A stretch of DNA of 64,000 nucleotides from contig DCUH01000133.1 of the NCBI GenBank assembly GCA_002327765.1, forward strand, positions 59,656 through 123,655, in the 5' to 3' direction. The notes under the pieces are model-generated. The model was not told the origin of the DNA. It did not search any database and saw only the letters and a program-made list of their open reading frames with translations. Numbering within the stretch: the stretch's first letter is position 1; each line of letters starts with the position of its first letter. Positions 45,023 through 53,924 of the stretch are shown here, one piece after another. A program made the position numbers and the translations under genes. Source of the DNA: a bacterium UBA2219. Lineage in GTDB: Bacteria; Desulfobacterota; Deferrimicrobia; Deferrimicrobiales; Deferrimicrobiaceae.

Positions 45023-46561
45023 GTGAGCCGGCCCCTCAGCGGGCGGCTCATGGTCCGCAACGCCCTGGCGAACGTCGCGAGCGGGGCCTCCGCCGCACTG
45101 CTCGCCATCGTCCTGCCGCCCGTCCTCGTGCGCGCCCTGTCGGCGGAAGTCTACGCCACGTGGGCCCTCATCCTCCAGATCGGGGCCTACACTGCGCTAT
45201 TGAATTTCGGGATCCAGACGGCCGTCGGCCGGTTCGTGGCCCGCTACGACGAAACCGGCGAGACCGGCCGCCGCGACGAGCTGGTGTCCACGGCCTGGGC
45301 GGTCCTGTCGGCCAGCGCGGCGGCGGGGATCCTGGCGATGCTCCTGCTTTCGGCCTTCCTCCCCGAATTTTTCCCGAGGATCCCCGCCGCGGTCCGCCGG
45401 GAAGCGCAGGGCTCCCTGGCCTGGGTCGGGACCTCCCTGGCGCTGGGCCTTCCGTTCTCCGTCTTCATGGGGATCTTCATAGGCCGCCAGAGCAACGGGA
45501 TCCCCGCGGTGATCCAGGTGGTGAGCCGCCTCGCCACGGGGGTCGGGATCTACCTCGTCTGCATCTTCTCCCCGACCCTGCTGTCCATGGCGAAGGTCTT
45601 CGCCGGGGTGAACTTCTGCACGTACGCGTTCCAGTACCTCGTGCACAGGCGCTGGAACGGGGACTGCGACATCCGCCCGGGGCTGGCCGGCAGGTCGGCG
45701 TGGGCCGACCTTTGGGACTACTGCTTCAGTCTCACCGTCTGGAGCCTGGCCTCGCTGATGGTTTCCGGCCTGAGCCTGGTGATCGTCGGGAGGCTCGATT
45801 TCGGGGCCGTCGCCGCGTTCGCGATCGCCTCGGGCCTCGTCACCTTCATCAGCGGCCTGCAGGGCGCCGTCTTCAACGTGCTGATCCCGGTGGGCGCCGT
45901 CCTCCAGGTCGACACCGACGGGGACCGCCTCCGCCGCATGCTCCTGAACAGCACCCGCTACGGCGTGCTGCTCCTGCTGGCCTCGGGGCTGCCGCTGTTC
46001 GTCTTCGGGGACTTCCTGCTGAAATACTACGTCGGCCCGAAATGGATCCCGCAGACGCTGCCGCTTCTCCAGTTGCTCGTCGTGGGGAACCTGATCCGGC
46101 TGTCCGCCGTGCCGTACGTCTCCCTGCTGATCGGGACCGGGCAGCAGCGGCTGGTCATCGCCAGCCCGCTGCTGGAAGGGTTCACGAACCTCCTCTCCAG
46201 CGTTTTCCTCGGGTTGCGGTTCGGCGCCCGCGGCGTGGCGGTCGGCACCATCCTCGGGGCGGTGGTTGGGCTGGTTTTCCATATCCTGTACAATTTCCCC
46301 AGGACGGACCAGATCCCGGCCCGGGCGGGCCGGTTCGTGCGGGAGGGGCTGCTCCTTCCGCTGGTCCCCGCGCTGCCCTGGGCCGCGTGGGTCTTCCGGG
46401 ACCGGATCCTCCCTTCGGGGGGATCGGCGGCGTTTCCGCTGTTCCTGGCGGTCGCCGGATCGACGCTTTACCTTTTGTGGAAATTCGTCCTCCGCCGGGA
46501 AGAGCACGAGGCGCTGGCGGGCTTTCTGCGCCGGAGGGGACAAGGGGCCGACCGCGCGTGA
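45023..46561 (+). CDS. Wzx-type glycan flippase (set B)
   Basis: Polytopic membrane protein of about 512 aa with some 14 hydrophobic helices, of the MOP-superfamily polysaccharide transporter type. It contains LNFGIQTAVGRFVARY near residue 58, the usual LG.G.....FV.RY signature of Wzx-type flippases, and LPLLQLLVVGNLIRLSAVPY in the second half. It would flip lipid-linked repeat units for set B. The start is uncertain: GTG 45023 or ATG 45050, neither with a good ribosome site. It follows Wzz after 76 bases and overlaps the methyltransferase gene (GTGA). Confidence 0.86.
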   Translation: MSRPLSGRLMVRNALANVASGASAALLAIVLPPVLVRALSAEVYATWALILQIGAYTALLNFGIQTAVGRFVARYDETGETGRRDELVSTAWAVLSASAAAGILAMLLLSAFLPEFFPRIPAAVRREAQGSLAWVGTSLALGLPFSVFMGIFIGRQSNGIPAVIQVVSRLATGVGIYLVCIFSPTLLSMAKVFAGVNFCTYAFQYLVHRRWNGDCDIRPGLAGRSAWADLWDYCFSLTVWSLASLMVSGLSLVIVGRLDFGAVAAFAIASGLVTFISGLQGAVFNVLIPVGAVLQVDTDGDRLRRMLLNSTRYGVLLLLASGLPLFVFGDFLLKYYVGPKWIPQTLPLLQLLVVGNLIRLSAVPYVSLLIGTGQQRLVIASPLLEGFTNLLSSVFLGLRFGARGVAVGTILGAVVGLVFHILYNFPRTDQIPARAGRFVREGLLLPLVPALPWAAWVFRDRILPSGGSAAFPLFLAVAGSTLYLLWKFVLRREEHEALAGFLRRRGQGADRA

Positions 46562-47328
46562 AGGTCATGACGACGCTGGGCAAGCTGGCGGACCAGGGCC
46601 GTTTCCGGCTGTTTTTGTGGAGGAGGATCCGCCCCCATTTCGCCGGCGCGCACGGGATCGAGATCGGGGGCCCCAGCAACCCCTTCAAGGCCACGGGGTT
46701 CATGCCGGTCTATTCCGCCGCAAGGCGGGTCGACGTGTGCAACTTCAGCGACCGGACGATCTGGGAGGGTACGCTCGCGTCGGGGTTCACCTTCGCGCCG
46801 GAAGGGCGGACCATCGGCATGCAGTACGTCTGCGAGGGGTCGAACCTGTCGATCCTCCCGGAGGGGTCGTACGATTTCGTCCTTTCCTGCCACAATCTGG
46901 AGCATTTCGCCAACCCGTTGAAGGCCGTGTCGGAATGGCTGAGGATCCTGAAGGGGGACGGGGTCCTGCTCCTGGTCCTCCCGGATCCCGCCAGGACGTT
47001 CGACCGGGGGAGGGACGTGACGCGGTTCGACCACCTCCTGAAGGACTTCGAGGAGAACGTCGGGGAGGACGACCAGACCCACGTTCCGGAAGTGGTCGAG
47101 AGGACGGATTTTTCCGTCTACCCGAAGAACATCGCCGCGACGACGGAGGAGTTCGCGGGATTATGCCGCGACAACCTGAACAACCGCAGCATGCATCACC
47201 ACGTGTTCGACCGGGACCTCCTGGAGCGCATTTTCGACGGGTTCTCGTTGAAGACCCGGTTCTGGGCGAAGGTGCTGCCGTATCACCAGGTCATCGTCGG
47301 GCAAAAGACGGCGAAGGCGGCGGTTTGA
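46558..47328 (+). CDS. Class I SAM-dependent methyltransferase
   Basis: Methyltransferase-like protein of 256 aa. The nucleotide loop GIEIGGPSNPFKATG is an unusual variant of SAM motif I. It is followed by the conserved SYDFVLSCHNLEHFANPLKA and VLLLVLPDPARTFDRGRD, typical of methyltransferases near O-antigen genes. It starts at GTG 46558 (ATG 46567 is an alternative) and overlaps the flippase stop, and it ends directly at the start of the Wzy-like gene. The degenerate glycine motif leaves some doubt about activity. Confidence 0.75.
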   Translation: MKVMTTLGKLADQGRFRLFLWRRIRPHFAGAHGIEIGGPSNPFKATGFMPVYSAARRVDVCNFSDRTIWEGTLASGFTFAPEGRTIGMQYVCEGSNLSILPEGSYDFVLSCHNLEHFANPLKAVSEWLRILKGDGVLLLVLPDPARTFDRGRDVTRFDHLLKDFEENVGEDDQTHVPEVVERTDFSVYPKNIAATTEEFAGLCRDNLNNRSMHHHVFDRDLLERIFDGFSLKTRFWAKVLPYHQVIVGQKTAKAAV

Positions 47329-48555
47329 ATGGAAGCCGGCGCATCCAGATCGTTTTCCTCCCGGATCAGCGTGTTTTCCTGGTTCGTCGCGGTCTACCTG
47401 ATCATCTACATTTTCCCGTTCGCGGTGCTGGTTCTCCAGGACGAGATCGACCTCAAAGAGCCCGGCACCCGCACCCATTTCCGGTTCGCGATGCTGTACA
47501 TACTTTCGTACGTGGCTTCCGGCTTCCTGCTGTCGGCGATTGCGTCGTACTACAAAAGGGAAACGTCCTATTCGAGCGGCTACGTGGAAGGCCGCGTGCT
47601 GGGAAAAAGGGCGATCGCGGACCGGGTCGCCACGGTCATGGGATACCTGGGGTCGATCTTCATCGTCCTGTATTACGTGAGCGGCGGCTACAAGAAGATC
47701 ATGATGCTCGGGTCGGAAATCGAGGCCTGGGAATACCGGATCATCGGGTATGACGATACGAGCCGCGTATTGACCGCGCTTCTCGAGATCTCGAGACGCA
47801 TATTGATGCCCTATGCTCTGCTGGTGAAACTGGCTTTCAAGAAATTCCATGTCGGGAGGAAGGATCACAGCCTCCTTCTGTTCCTGCCGGTGGCGGTCCT
47901 TGGGGCGGTCGTCAACCTGGACAGGGGGCCCGTATTCCTCTACCTGTTCCTCGCGATTTTCTTTATTCTCATCACGTCCCGGTCCGGCTACCTGCTGAAA
48001 TTTTCCTATCTGCTGGTCTTCATCTTCTGCGTCGGCGTGATCGGGGGCGTCGTCACCCTGCTGCAGCACAACATCGTCGATTTCGACCTGGTCCGCTTGT
48101 CCCAGACGTTCTTTCCGATCGTGTTCGACCGGATCGTTCTCGACCCGGTCCGCATGGCGGAGGAGTACGCGTTCAGCGACGTCTCGCTGTACGGGAATCC
48201 CCTGTACCTGAAATATTCCCGCCTGGGGGCGCTGGTCGGCGCGGAATACGTGGGGACGGAGCACCAGTTTTCCTTCTACGTGACGCCCGTCGGCCTGGTG
48301 GGGGACATCTGGAGGAATTTCGGCATGCCGGGCGCCGTGATCGTCGGCATGGTCCACGGGCTCCTGTTCAAGATCCTGTCTTCCCTTTTGAAGAAATGCG
48401 ATTTCGCGGCGACACTGCCCGTGTATTTCCTGGTGATAATATTAATATTCTACCTGTTCTACTCCGGCATGTTCTCCCAGGGGCCGTTCGCGCTCCTGTT
48501 CATGATATTCATCATGTCGTATTCCAATAAATTGTTTTCAAGGGAATATGCATAA
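47329..48555 (+). CDS. Wzy-like O-antigen/oligosaccharide polymerase (set B)
   Basis: Polytopic membrane protein of 408 aa with about ten to twelve hydrophobic helices and a periplasmic loop around residues 265-335. It lacks sequence motifs strong enough for a firm family call. The topology, the segment LGAVVNLDRGPVFLYLFLA, the position between Wzx, Wzz and GT genes, and the absence of another polymerase in set B together indicate Wzy. ATG 47329 starts one base behind the preceding stop. Its stop overlaps the acyltransferase start (TAATG). Codons near the 3' end are slightly AT-richer. Confidence 0.65.
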   Translation: MEAGASRSFSSRISVFSWFVAVYLIIYIFPFAVLVLQDEIDLKEPGTRTHFRFAMLYILSYVASGFLLSAIASYYKRETSYSSGYVEGRVLGKRAIADRVATVMGYLGSIFIVLYYVSGGYKKIMMLGSEIEAWEYRIIGYDDTSRVLTALLEISRRILMPYALLVKLAFKKFHVGRKDHSLLLFLPVAVLGAVVNLDRGPVFLYLFLAIFFILITSRSGYLLKFSYLLVFIFCVGVIGGVVTLLQHNIVDFDLVRLSQTFFPIVFDRIVLDPVRMAEEYAFSDVSLYGNPLYLKYSRLGALVGAEYVGTEHQFSFYVTPVGLVGDIWRNFGMPGAVIVGMVHGLLFKILSSLLKKCDFAATLPVYFLVIILIFYLFYSGMFSQGPFALLFMIFIMSYSNKLFSREYA

Positions 48556-49154
48556 TGAAAAGGGACTTCAGCGGCGAAAGCGCCGTCAACACCATCATGC
48601 GGGCGATGCGGGCTTTCGGCTGCAGGGCGAGGGGCCGGTTCTATTCGTACCTGAACGCGTTCGCACCCGGCAGCTCGAAGCGCGTGGCCTTCGGGGCGAA
48701 CCCGAAATTCATGAACTCGAAGAAGATACACCTCGGGAACAACGTGAGCTTCGGCAACCTTTGCCGCCTGGAATGTTATTCGAGCGGCGCGTACCCTGCG
48801 GGCGACCGGCCCAAGATATCGATCGGGGAAAACTGCAGCTTCGGCGATTTCAACCACATCGGCGCCGTCAACGAGGTGACGATCGGCAGGAATCTTCTGT
48901 GCGCGAGCAAGGTCCTGATCATCGATCACGATCATGGCCGGTGCGGCAGCGAGCTGAAGAACCACGCCGCCGTCCCCCCGACGCAGAGGGAGCTCGTGAG
49001 CAAGGGGCCGATCCGCATCGGCGACAACGTCTGGATCGCCGAGTCCGTGGTGATCCTTGCGGGGGCCGACATCGGCGACGGCGCGGTGATCGGGGCCAAC
49101 AGCGTCGTCCGGGGCGTCGTGCCGCCCGGCACGGTGCACACGTCGAAGTCCTGA
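48555..49154 (+). CDS. Hexapeptide-repeat acyltransferase
   Basis: Left-handed beta-helix transferase of 199 aa, most like WcaF/maltose O-acetyltransferase relatives that acetylate glycan sugars with acetyl-CoA. Hexapeptide turns run through IHLGNNVSFGNLCRLE, ISIGENCSFGDFNHIGA and IRIGDNVWIAESVVILAGAD. The catalytic His lies in IDHDHGRCG and the terminal coil GAVIGANSVV ends the helix. The ATG overlaps the polymerase stop. It probably decorates the set B glycan. Confidence 0.86.
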   Translation: MKRDFSGESAVNTIMRAMRAFGCRARGRFYSYLNAFAPGSSKRVAFGANPKFMNSKKIHLGNNVSFGNLCRLECYSSGAYPAGDRPKISIGENCSFGDFNHIGAVNEVTIGRNLLCASKVLIIDHDHGRCGSELKNHAAVPPTQRELVSKGPIRIGDNVWIAESVVILAGADIGDGAVIGANSVVRGVVPPGTVHTSKS

Positions 49155-49167
49155 AGGGGGACGCGTC

Positions 49168-50355
49168 ATCCGGATCTACACCTTTTTTCTCCCTCAATTC
49201 CACGAATGCCATTACAACAACATGTGGTGGGGCAAGGGATTCACGGAATGGGAGATCGTCCGAAACGCGAAGCCGCTGTTCCCGGGGCACCTTCAGCCCA
49301 AGGTCCCGGCCGGGGGCTACTTCGATCTGACGGAAGAGGGGCAGATCGAGGCGCAGTTCCGCCTGGCGCGGTCCCACGGGATCGACGGTTTCGTCTTCTA
49401 CCATTACTGGTACGAGAAGAAGCGTCCCCTCGGGAAACCGCTGGACCTCGTGCTCGGGAACCGGGGCCTGGACGTAAAATTCAGCCTTTGCTGGGCGAAC
49501 CATTCGTGGACGAGGTCGTGGAGGAACCGGGCCGGTTCCCTGGACGTGCTGATCGAGCAGACCTACGAAAAGGATTGCGGGAGCCGCCGCGCGCATTACG
49601 AATTCCTTCACCGCGCCTTCGTCGACGCCCGGTATATCCGCGTCGACGGGAAGCCGCTTTTCCAGATCTACGTCCCGGAGGAGATTCCCGACCTGGCCGG
49701 ATACCTGGACGGTCTGCGGGAGCATTGCCTGAAGGCCAGCGGGACCGGGCTCCACGTCTCGGCCCTGGTGACGGGATGGAGGCCCGGGTGGGGCCATGCG
49801 AGGCATTTCGATTCCCTCACCCTGCTCCAGCCGGCGCTGGCGCTGTTCTCCCCGGCGGATATCTTTTCCGGAAACCGCGCCGGGAAAATGGATGCGAGCT
49901 ACTGGTCCGCCCGGGTCAGGGCGCTGCCGTTGCCCGTGAAGAAGATCCTTTATCGGGTCCAGGACCGGTTTTTCAACAGGGTGTCCATGTTCGATTACGG
50001 GGACGTGTGGGACAAATTGCTGGTGCAGACGGAAAATTCACATAAGCAGGGAATGCCGGTGTTCCCGTGCGCGTTCGTCGATTTCGACAACACGCCGAGG
50101 TACGGGGGGCGCGCCAGGATCATCAAAGGGTTTTCCCCGGAATCGTTCGGCGGATACCTGAAGAAGCTGCTTTCGCTGTCCGTTCGTTCGTCCCGGGAAG
50201 GGATCGTTTTCATCAACGCGTGGAACGAATGGGGCGAGGGGATGTATCTCCAGCCCGACGAGGACTTCGGGAACGCCCGGTTGACGGAAGTTCTCGAAGC
50301 GAAAAAGGGAGCGCTCGCTTCGGGAGGGCACGGAACCGGCGGGGGGACGGAGTGA
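49168..50355 (+). CDS. WbsX-family (GH99-like) glycan protein with ATC start
   Basis: Protein of the WbsX family, a glycoside-hydrolase-like barrel found in O-antigen clusters and often called a glycosyltransferase. About 395 aa. The family N-terminus is complete only if translation begins at ATC 49168: RIYTFFLPQFHECHYNNMWW, then GKGFTEWEIVRNAKPLF. The ribosome site AAGGGGG sits seven bases before this ATC, and no ATG, GTG or TTG occurs in frame until ATG 49222, which would lose 18 conserved residues including LPQFHE. Other motifs are DGFVFYHYWY, ANHSWTRSW and NAWNEWGEGMYL. It overlaps the next GT4 by four bases (GTGA). Confidence 0.82.
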   Translation: MRIYTFFLPQFHECHYNNMWWGKGFTEWEIVRNAKPLFPGHLQPKVPAGGYFDLTEEGQIEAQFRLARSHGIDGFVFYHYWYEKKRPLGKPLDLVLGNRGLDVKFSLCWANHSWTRSWRNRAGSLDVLIEQTYEKDCGSRRAHYEFLHRAFVDARYIRVDGKPLFQIYVPEEIPDLAGYLDGLREHCLKASGTGLHVSALVTGWRPGWGHARHFDSLTLLQPALALFSPADIFSGNRAGKMDASYWSARVRALPLPVKKILYRVQDRFFNRVSMFDYGDVWDKLLVQTENSHKQGMPVFPCAFVDFDNTPRYGGRARIIKGFSPESFGGYLKKLLSLSVRSSREGIVFINAWNEWGEGMYLQPDEDFGNARLTEVLEAKKGALASGGHGTGGGTE

Positions 50356-51608
50356 GGGTCTGGCTGATCACGGTGGGGGAGCCGCTGCCCATCGACGACG
50401 ACAACCCCCGCCTGTTGCGGACCGGCATCCTTTCCGACGTCCTGGCCCGGCGGGGGGACGAGGTCCTCTGGTGGACCTCCGCCTTCGACCACGTGCGGAA
50501 ACGGCATCGTTGCCCGACGGATGCGGAAAGGGAGGCCGGCGCCCGGTGCCGCATCCGGTTGCTCCACGGGAGAGGCTACGACAGGAACGTTTCCGTCGCG
50601 CGCTACCTGGACCACCGGGAGGTGGCGCGGAAATTCCGGGAGCGGCAGGGGAGCGAACCGCGGCCGGACGTGATCGTGTGCTCCCTTCCCACCGTGGAGC
50701 TTTGCGTCGAGGCGGTCCGGTACGGAGAGAGGAACCGCGTTCCCGTGGCCGTCGACATCCGGGACCTGTGGCCGGACCTGATCGCGGAAATCGTCCCCCC
50801 GTGGGGCCGGTCCACGATGAAGCTGCTGCTTTCGCCGCTGTTCCGGGACGTCCGGGAGGTTTGCTCGAAAGCGACGGCGCTGTTCGGCCTGACCCCGGAG
50901 TTCCTGGACTGGGGGCTGGGCTACGCCGGCCGGGAAAAGAGCGGCCTGGACAGGGTGTTCCCGATGGGCTACGTTGCCCACGCCCCGCCGCGGGAAGAGG
51001 TGGAGGAGGCGTCGAAGCGGTGGGAGGCCGCCGGCGTCTCCGCGGAAGACTTCAACCTCTGCTACTTCGGGGCGATCGGCCGCCAGTCGGATTTCGGTAC
51101 GGTCATCGACGCCGCGAGGATCCTGTCGCGCGGCCCGCGCCGGTTCCGGTTCGTCCTCTGCGGGAACGGGGAGAAGCTCGATCATTACAGGAAATACGCC
51201 GCCGGCTGTCCCGGGATCCTTTTCCCGGGGTGGGTGAACCGTGCGGAGATCTACTCCCTGATGAGGATCTCCTCGGCGGGCCTCGTTGCGTTCCTGAACA
51301 AGAAGAACTACACCTGGAACCTCCCGAACAAGCCGATCGAGTACCTGTCCGCGGGGCTGCCCGTCGTCTCGAGCCTTACCGGGGTCCTCCAGAGGCTGCT
51401 ATCCGGGAACCGGTGCGGCGTGACGTACGAGGAGGGGAATCCGGAATCGCTGGCCGAAGCCCTCGTCCGCCTGTACGATGACAGGAATGAGCTGCGCCGG
51501 ATGGCGGGCAATGCGAAGGATCTGTACGACAGGTCGTTCCAGGCGGAGCGGGTCTACGGCGAAATGGCCGGGCACCTGCAGCGCATGACGGAGGAGTGGA
51601 GGCGATGA
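50352..51608 (+). CDS. Family 4 glycosyltransferase (WbuB-like)
   Basis: GT-B glycosyltransferase of 418 aa. It starts MRVWLITVGEPLPIDDDNPR, with VAVDIRDLWPDLIAE (the WbuB-type RDLWPD motif), NLCYFGAIGRQSDFGTVIDA and the donor region NKPIEYLSAGLPVVSSLTGV. It resembles WbuB/WcaI enzymes that add L-FucNAc or other amino sugars. The start is GTG 50352, overlapping the WbsX stop, with GGGGGGACGGA upstream. The end overlaps the methyltransferase ATG (ATGA). Confidence 0.87.
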   Translation: MRVWLITVGEPLPIDDDNPRLLRTGILSDVLARRGDEVLWWTSAFDHVRKRHRCPTDAEREAGARCRIRLLHGRGYDRNVSVARYLDHREVARKFRERQGSEPRPDVIVCSLPTVELCVEAVRYGERNRVPVAVDIRDLWPDLIAEIVPPWGRSTMKLLLSPLFRDVREVCSKATALFGLTPEFLDWGLGYAGREKSGLDRVFPMGYVAHAPPREEVEEASKRWEAAGVSAEDFNLCYFGAIGRQSDFGTVIDAARILSRGPRRFRFVLCGNGEKLDHYRKYAAGCPGILFPGWVNRAEIYSLMRISSAGLVAFLNKKNYTWNLPNKPIEYLSAGLPVVSSLTGVLQRLLSGNRCGVTYEEGNPESLAEALVRLYDDRNELRRMAGNAKDLYDRSFQAERVYGEMAGHLQRMTEEWRR

Positions 51609-52495
51609 GCGGGGCGAGGGAGGGCGCGGCGGGCGCGCACCGTTCCGGGGAGGATGTCCAGGTCTTCCTCGAGGCGCTGCGGGCCGTGGAGGCCGTGCGC
51701 GACGAGGAGTGGATGGCGGGGCTCGACGAGAGGAAACGGATCGAGCTCGTATTCCACGACAAGCACAGGGACCGGCAGAAGGAGCAGGCGCTCGACAAGG
51801 ACACGTTCGACAAGCTCTACGGGAACAAGAAGTATTACTCGACCACGGAGCTTTCCAAGGAGTACCTGGACGGGTGGATCGCCCGGGAGGCGCGAGGGGG
51901 GATCTTCCTCGATTACGCCTGCGGCAACGGGGCGTACGCGATCAAGGCCGCCAAGGCCGGGGCGGCCCTCTCCGTGGGGATAGACATCAGCCCGGTTTCC
52001 GTGTCGAACGCCCGGCAGGACGCCGAACGGGAGGGGGTTGCCGGGAACACGAGGTTCCTTCAGGCGGACGCCGAGGACACGCGGCTTCCGGCGGGCTCTG
52101 TCGACCGCGTCCTCTGCAACGGGATGCTCCACCACCTCGATCTCTCCCGCGCCTTCCCGGAGCTCGAAAGGATCCTGGCGCCGGGCGGCCGCATCCTCGC
52201 CGTCGAGGCGCTCGATTACAACCCCGCGATCAGGCTGTATCGGCGCCTGACGCCGGACATGCGGACCGAATGGGAGAAGAACCACATCCTCGACCTCGGG
52301 GACCTCGAATACGCCCGCCGCTTCTTCACGCTGGGGGAGGTCCGCTACTGGCACATCACGAGCATCCTGGCGCCCCACGCGAGGGCGCTGCTGCCCGTGC
52401 TGAACCGGATCGACCGCGTTCTCACGAGGATCCCGCTGGTCCGGCTCATGGCGTGGATCTTCACGTTCGAGCTCGTCAAGGCGGAGCGCCTCTGA
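51605..52495 (+). CDS. Class I SAM-dependent methyltransferase
   Basis: Methyltransferase of 296 aa with a 90-residue helical N-terminal part (DKDTFDKLYGNKKYYSTTEL) followed by the Methyltransf_11-type core: FLDYACGNGAYAIKAAKAGA, VGIDISPVSV, VDRVLCNGMLHHLDL and LAPGGRILAVEALDYNP. ATG 51605 has GGAGG upstream and overlaps the GT4 stop; a GTG at 51596 is less likely. It ends in an overlap with the next methyltransferase (TGATG). Confidence 0.85.
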   Translation: MSGAREGAAGAHRSGEDVQVFLEALRAVEAVRDEEWMAGLDERKRIELVFHDKHRDRQKEQALDKDTFDKLYGNKKYYSTTELSKEYLDGWIAREARGGIFLDYACGNGAYAIKAAKAGAALSVGIDISPVSVSNARQDAEREGVAGNTRFLQADAEDTRLPAGSVDRVLCNGMLHHLDLSRAFPELERILAPGGRILAVEALDYNPAIRLYRRLTPDMRTEWEKNHILDLGDLEYARRFFTLGEVRYWHITSILAPHARALLPVLNRIDRVLTRIPLVRLMAWIFTFELVKAERL

Positions 52496-53271
52496 TGGAG
52501 GTCGATTTCCTGTCCGTGACGGAGTTGACGGGGGACGACGTAACCGCCGAACAGGTCGACCGGATCTGCCAGCGCTATTACTGGGCCGGGGAGCATTGCC
52601 GGGGGAAGGACGTCCTCGAGGCGGCCTGCGGGACCGGGCAGGGCGCGGGGTACCTGGCCGGGCTGGCGAAAAGCTACTGCGCCGGCGATTATTCGGAAAG
52701 GATCCTGGAGATCGCCCGCGCCCATTACGGCGGGCGGGTCGCGTTCCGGCGGTTCGACGCCCAGGAGATGCCGTTTGGCGACGGTTCGTTCGACGTCGTG
52801 GTCCTGTTCGAGGCGATCTATTACATTCCTTCCGCCGAGCGGTTCGTCTCGGAATGCCGCCGCGTGCTGCATCCCGGCGGGAAGGTGCTGATCGCCACGG
52901 CGAACAAGGACCTGTACGACTTCAACCCCAGCCCGCACAGCGTCGCCTATTACGGCGTCCCCGAGCTGAGGGACGTTTTCGCCCGGCACGGCTTCGCGAC
53001 AGCGTTCTTCGGCAACACGCCCGTGGACGGTCTCTCGCTTCGCCAGAGGATGCTCCGGCCGGTGAAAAAATTCATCGTGGACCGGGGGCTCATGCCGAAG
53101 ACCATGGCGGGAAAGAAGTTCTTCAAAAAGCTCGTTTTCGGGTCCCTCGTTCCCATGCCGCCGGAAGTCCTTCCCGGCATGGTCCCTCGACAGGAGCCGG
53201 TCCCCCTTTCCGGCGACCGTCCCGATACGAGGCACAAGGTCCTCTACTGCCTGGCGACGGCCCCGGGGTGA
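52495..53271 (+). CDS. Class I SAM-dependent methyltransferase
   Basis: Methyltransferase of 258 aa with core motifs VLEAACGTGQGAGYLAG, AGDYSERILEIARAHY, FDVVVLFEAIYYIPSAERF and LHPGGKVLIATANKD (Methyltransf_11 type). The C-terminal 80 residues are basic (GKKFFKKLVF). The ATG overlaps the previous stop, and four bases separate its stop from PGT 2. The two adjacent methyltransferases may methylate different positions of one sugar, or one may act on the chain end. Confidence 0.85.
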   Translation: MEVDFLSVTELTGDDVTAEQVDRICQRYYWAGEHCRGKDVLEAACGTGQGAGYLAGLAKSYCAGDYSERILEIARAHYGGRVAFRRFDAQEMPFGDGSFDVVVLFEAIYYIPSAERFVSECRRVLHPGGKVLIATANKDLYDFNPSPHSVAYYGVPELRDVFARHGFATAFFGNTPVDGLSLRQRMLRPVKKFIVDRGLMPKTMAGKKFFKKLVFGSLVPMPPEVLPGMVPRQEPVPLSGDRPDTRHKVLYCLATAPG

Positions 53272-53275
53272 CGGC

Positions 53276-53911
53276 GTGGGCAAACGGCTGTTCGACGTCG
53301 TTTTTTCCGCGATGGGCCTGTCGATCCTGGCCCCTTTCCTGCTCCTCCTCGCCGCGGCGATCAAGCTCGATTCTCCCGGGCCGGTCTTCTATCGCGGGGT
53401 CCGGGTGGGGCTGGGCGGCCGCCCCTTCCGAATCTACAAGTTCCGAAGCATGGTGGCCGACGCCGAGTCGAAGGGCGCCTCGTCGACCAGCGGGGCCGAC
53501 CCGCGGGTCACCCGCACCGGGCGGTTCATCCGGCGGTGCAAGCTGGACGAGTTCTCCCAGTTGATCAACGTGCTTTTGGGGGACATGAGCCTGGTCGGCC
53601 CCCGCCCGGAGGTGCAGAAGTACGTCGACCGGTACACCGACGAGGAAAAGGTTATACTGACGGTCCGTCCCGGAATCACCGACTGGGCCTCCATCAAGTA
53701 CCACAACGAGGGGGAGATCATCGAGTCTTCCGGGATCGCCGACGCGGACGAGGCGTACGAGCGGCTCATCCGGCCCGGGAAGCTCCGGCTGCAGATGAAA
53801 TACGTCCGGGAGCGCAACATGTGGATCGACATCCAGATCATTTTCCGCACGATCCTGACGATTGTTTCCGGCCGCGCGGGGGGCGGCCCGGTCGGGATCC
53901 CGGAGGATTGA
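53276..53911 (+). CDS. Initiating undecaprenyl-phosphate sugar-1-phosphate transferase (PGT 2)
   Basis: Second monotopic phosphoglycosyl transferase, 211 aa, of the small PglC/WcaJ-core type. It has an N-terminal re-entrant helix (VVFSAMGLSILAPFLLLLAA), KLDSPGPVFYRGVRVG, FRIYKFRSMV and the catalytic region DEFSQLINVLLGDMSLVGPR, then the VRPGITDWASIKY segment. All conserved residues are present. It starts at GTG 53276, four bases behind the methyltransferase. With PGT 1 (35731) it implies two lipid-linked glycans. The adjacent aminotransferases suggest that its substrate is an amino sugar, which is inference. Confidence 0.92.
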   Translation: MGKRLFDVVFSAMGLSILAPFLLLLAAAIKLDSPGPVFYRGVRVGLGGRPFRIYKFRSMVADAESKGASSTSGADPRVTRTGRFIRRCKLDEFSQLINVLLGDMSLVGPRPEVQKYVDRYTDEEKVILTVRPGITDWASIKYHNEGEIIESSGIADADEAYERLIRPGKLRLQMKYVRERNMWIDIQIIFRTILTIVSGRAGGGPVGIPED

Positions 53912-53924
53912 AGGGCGGAAGCGG

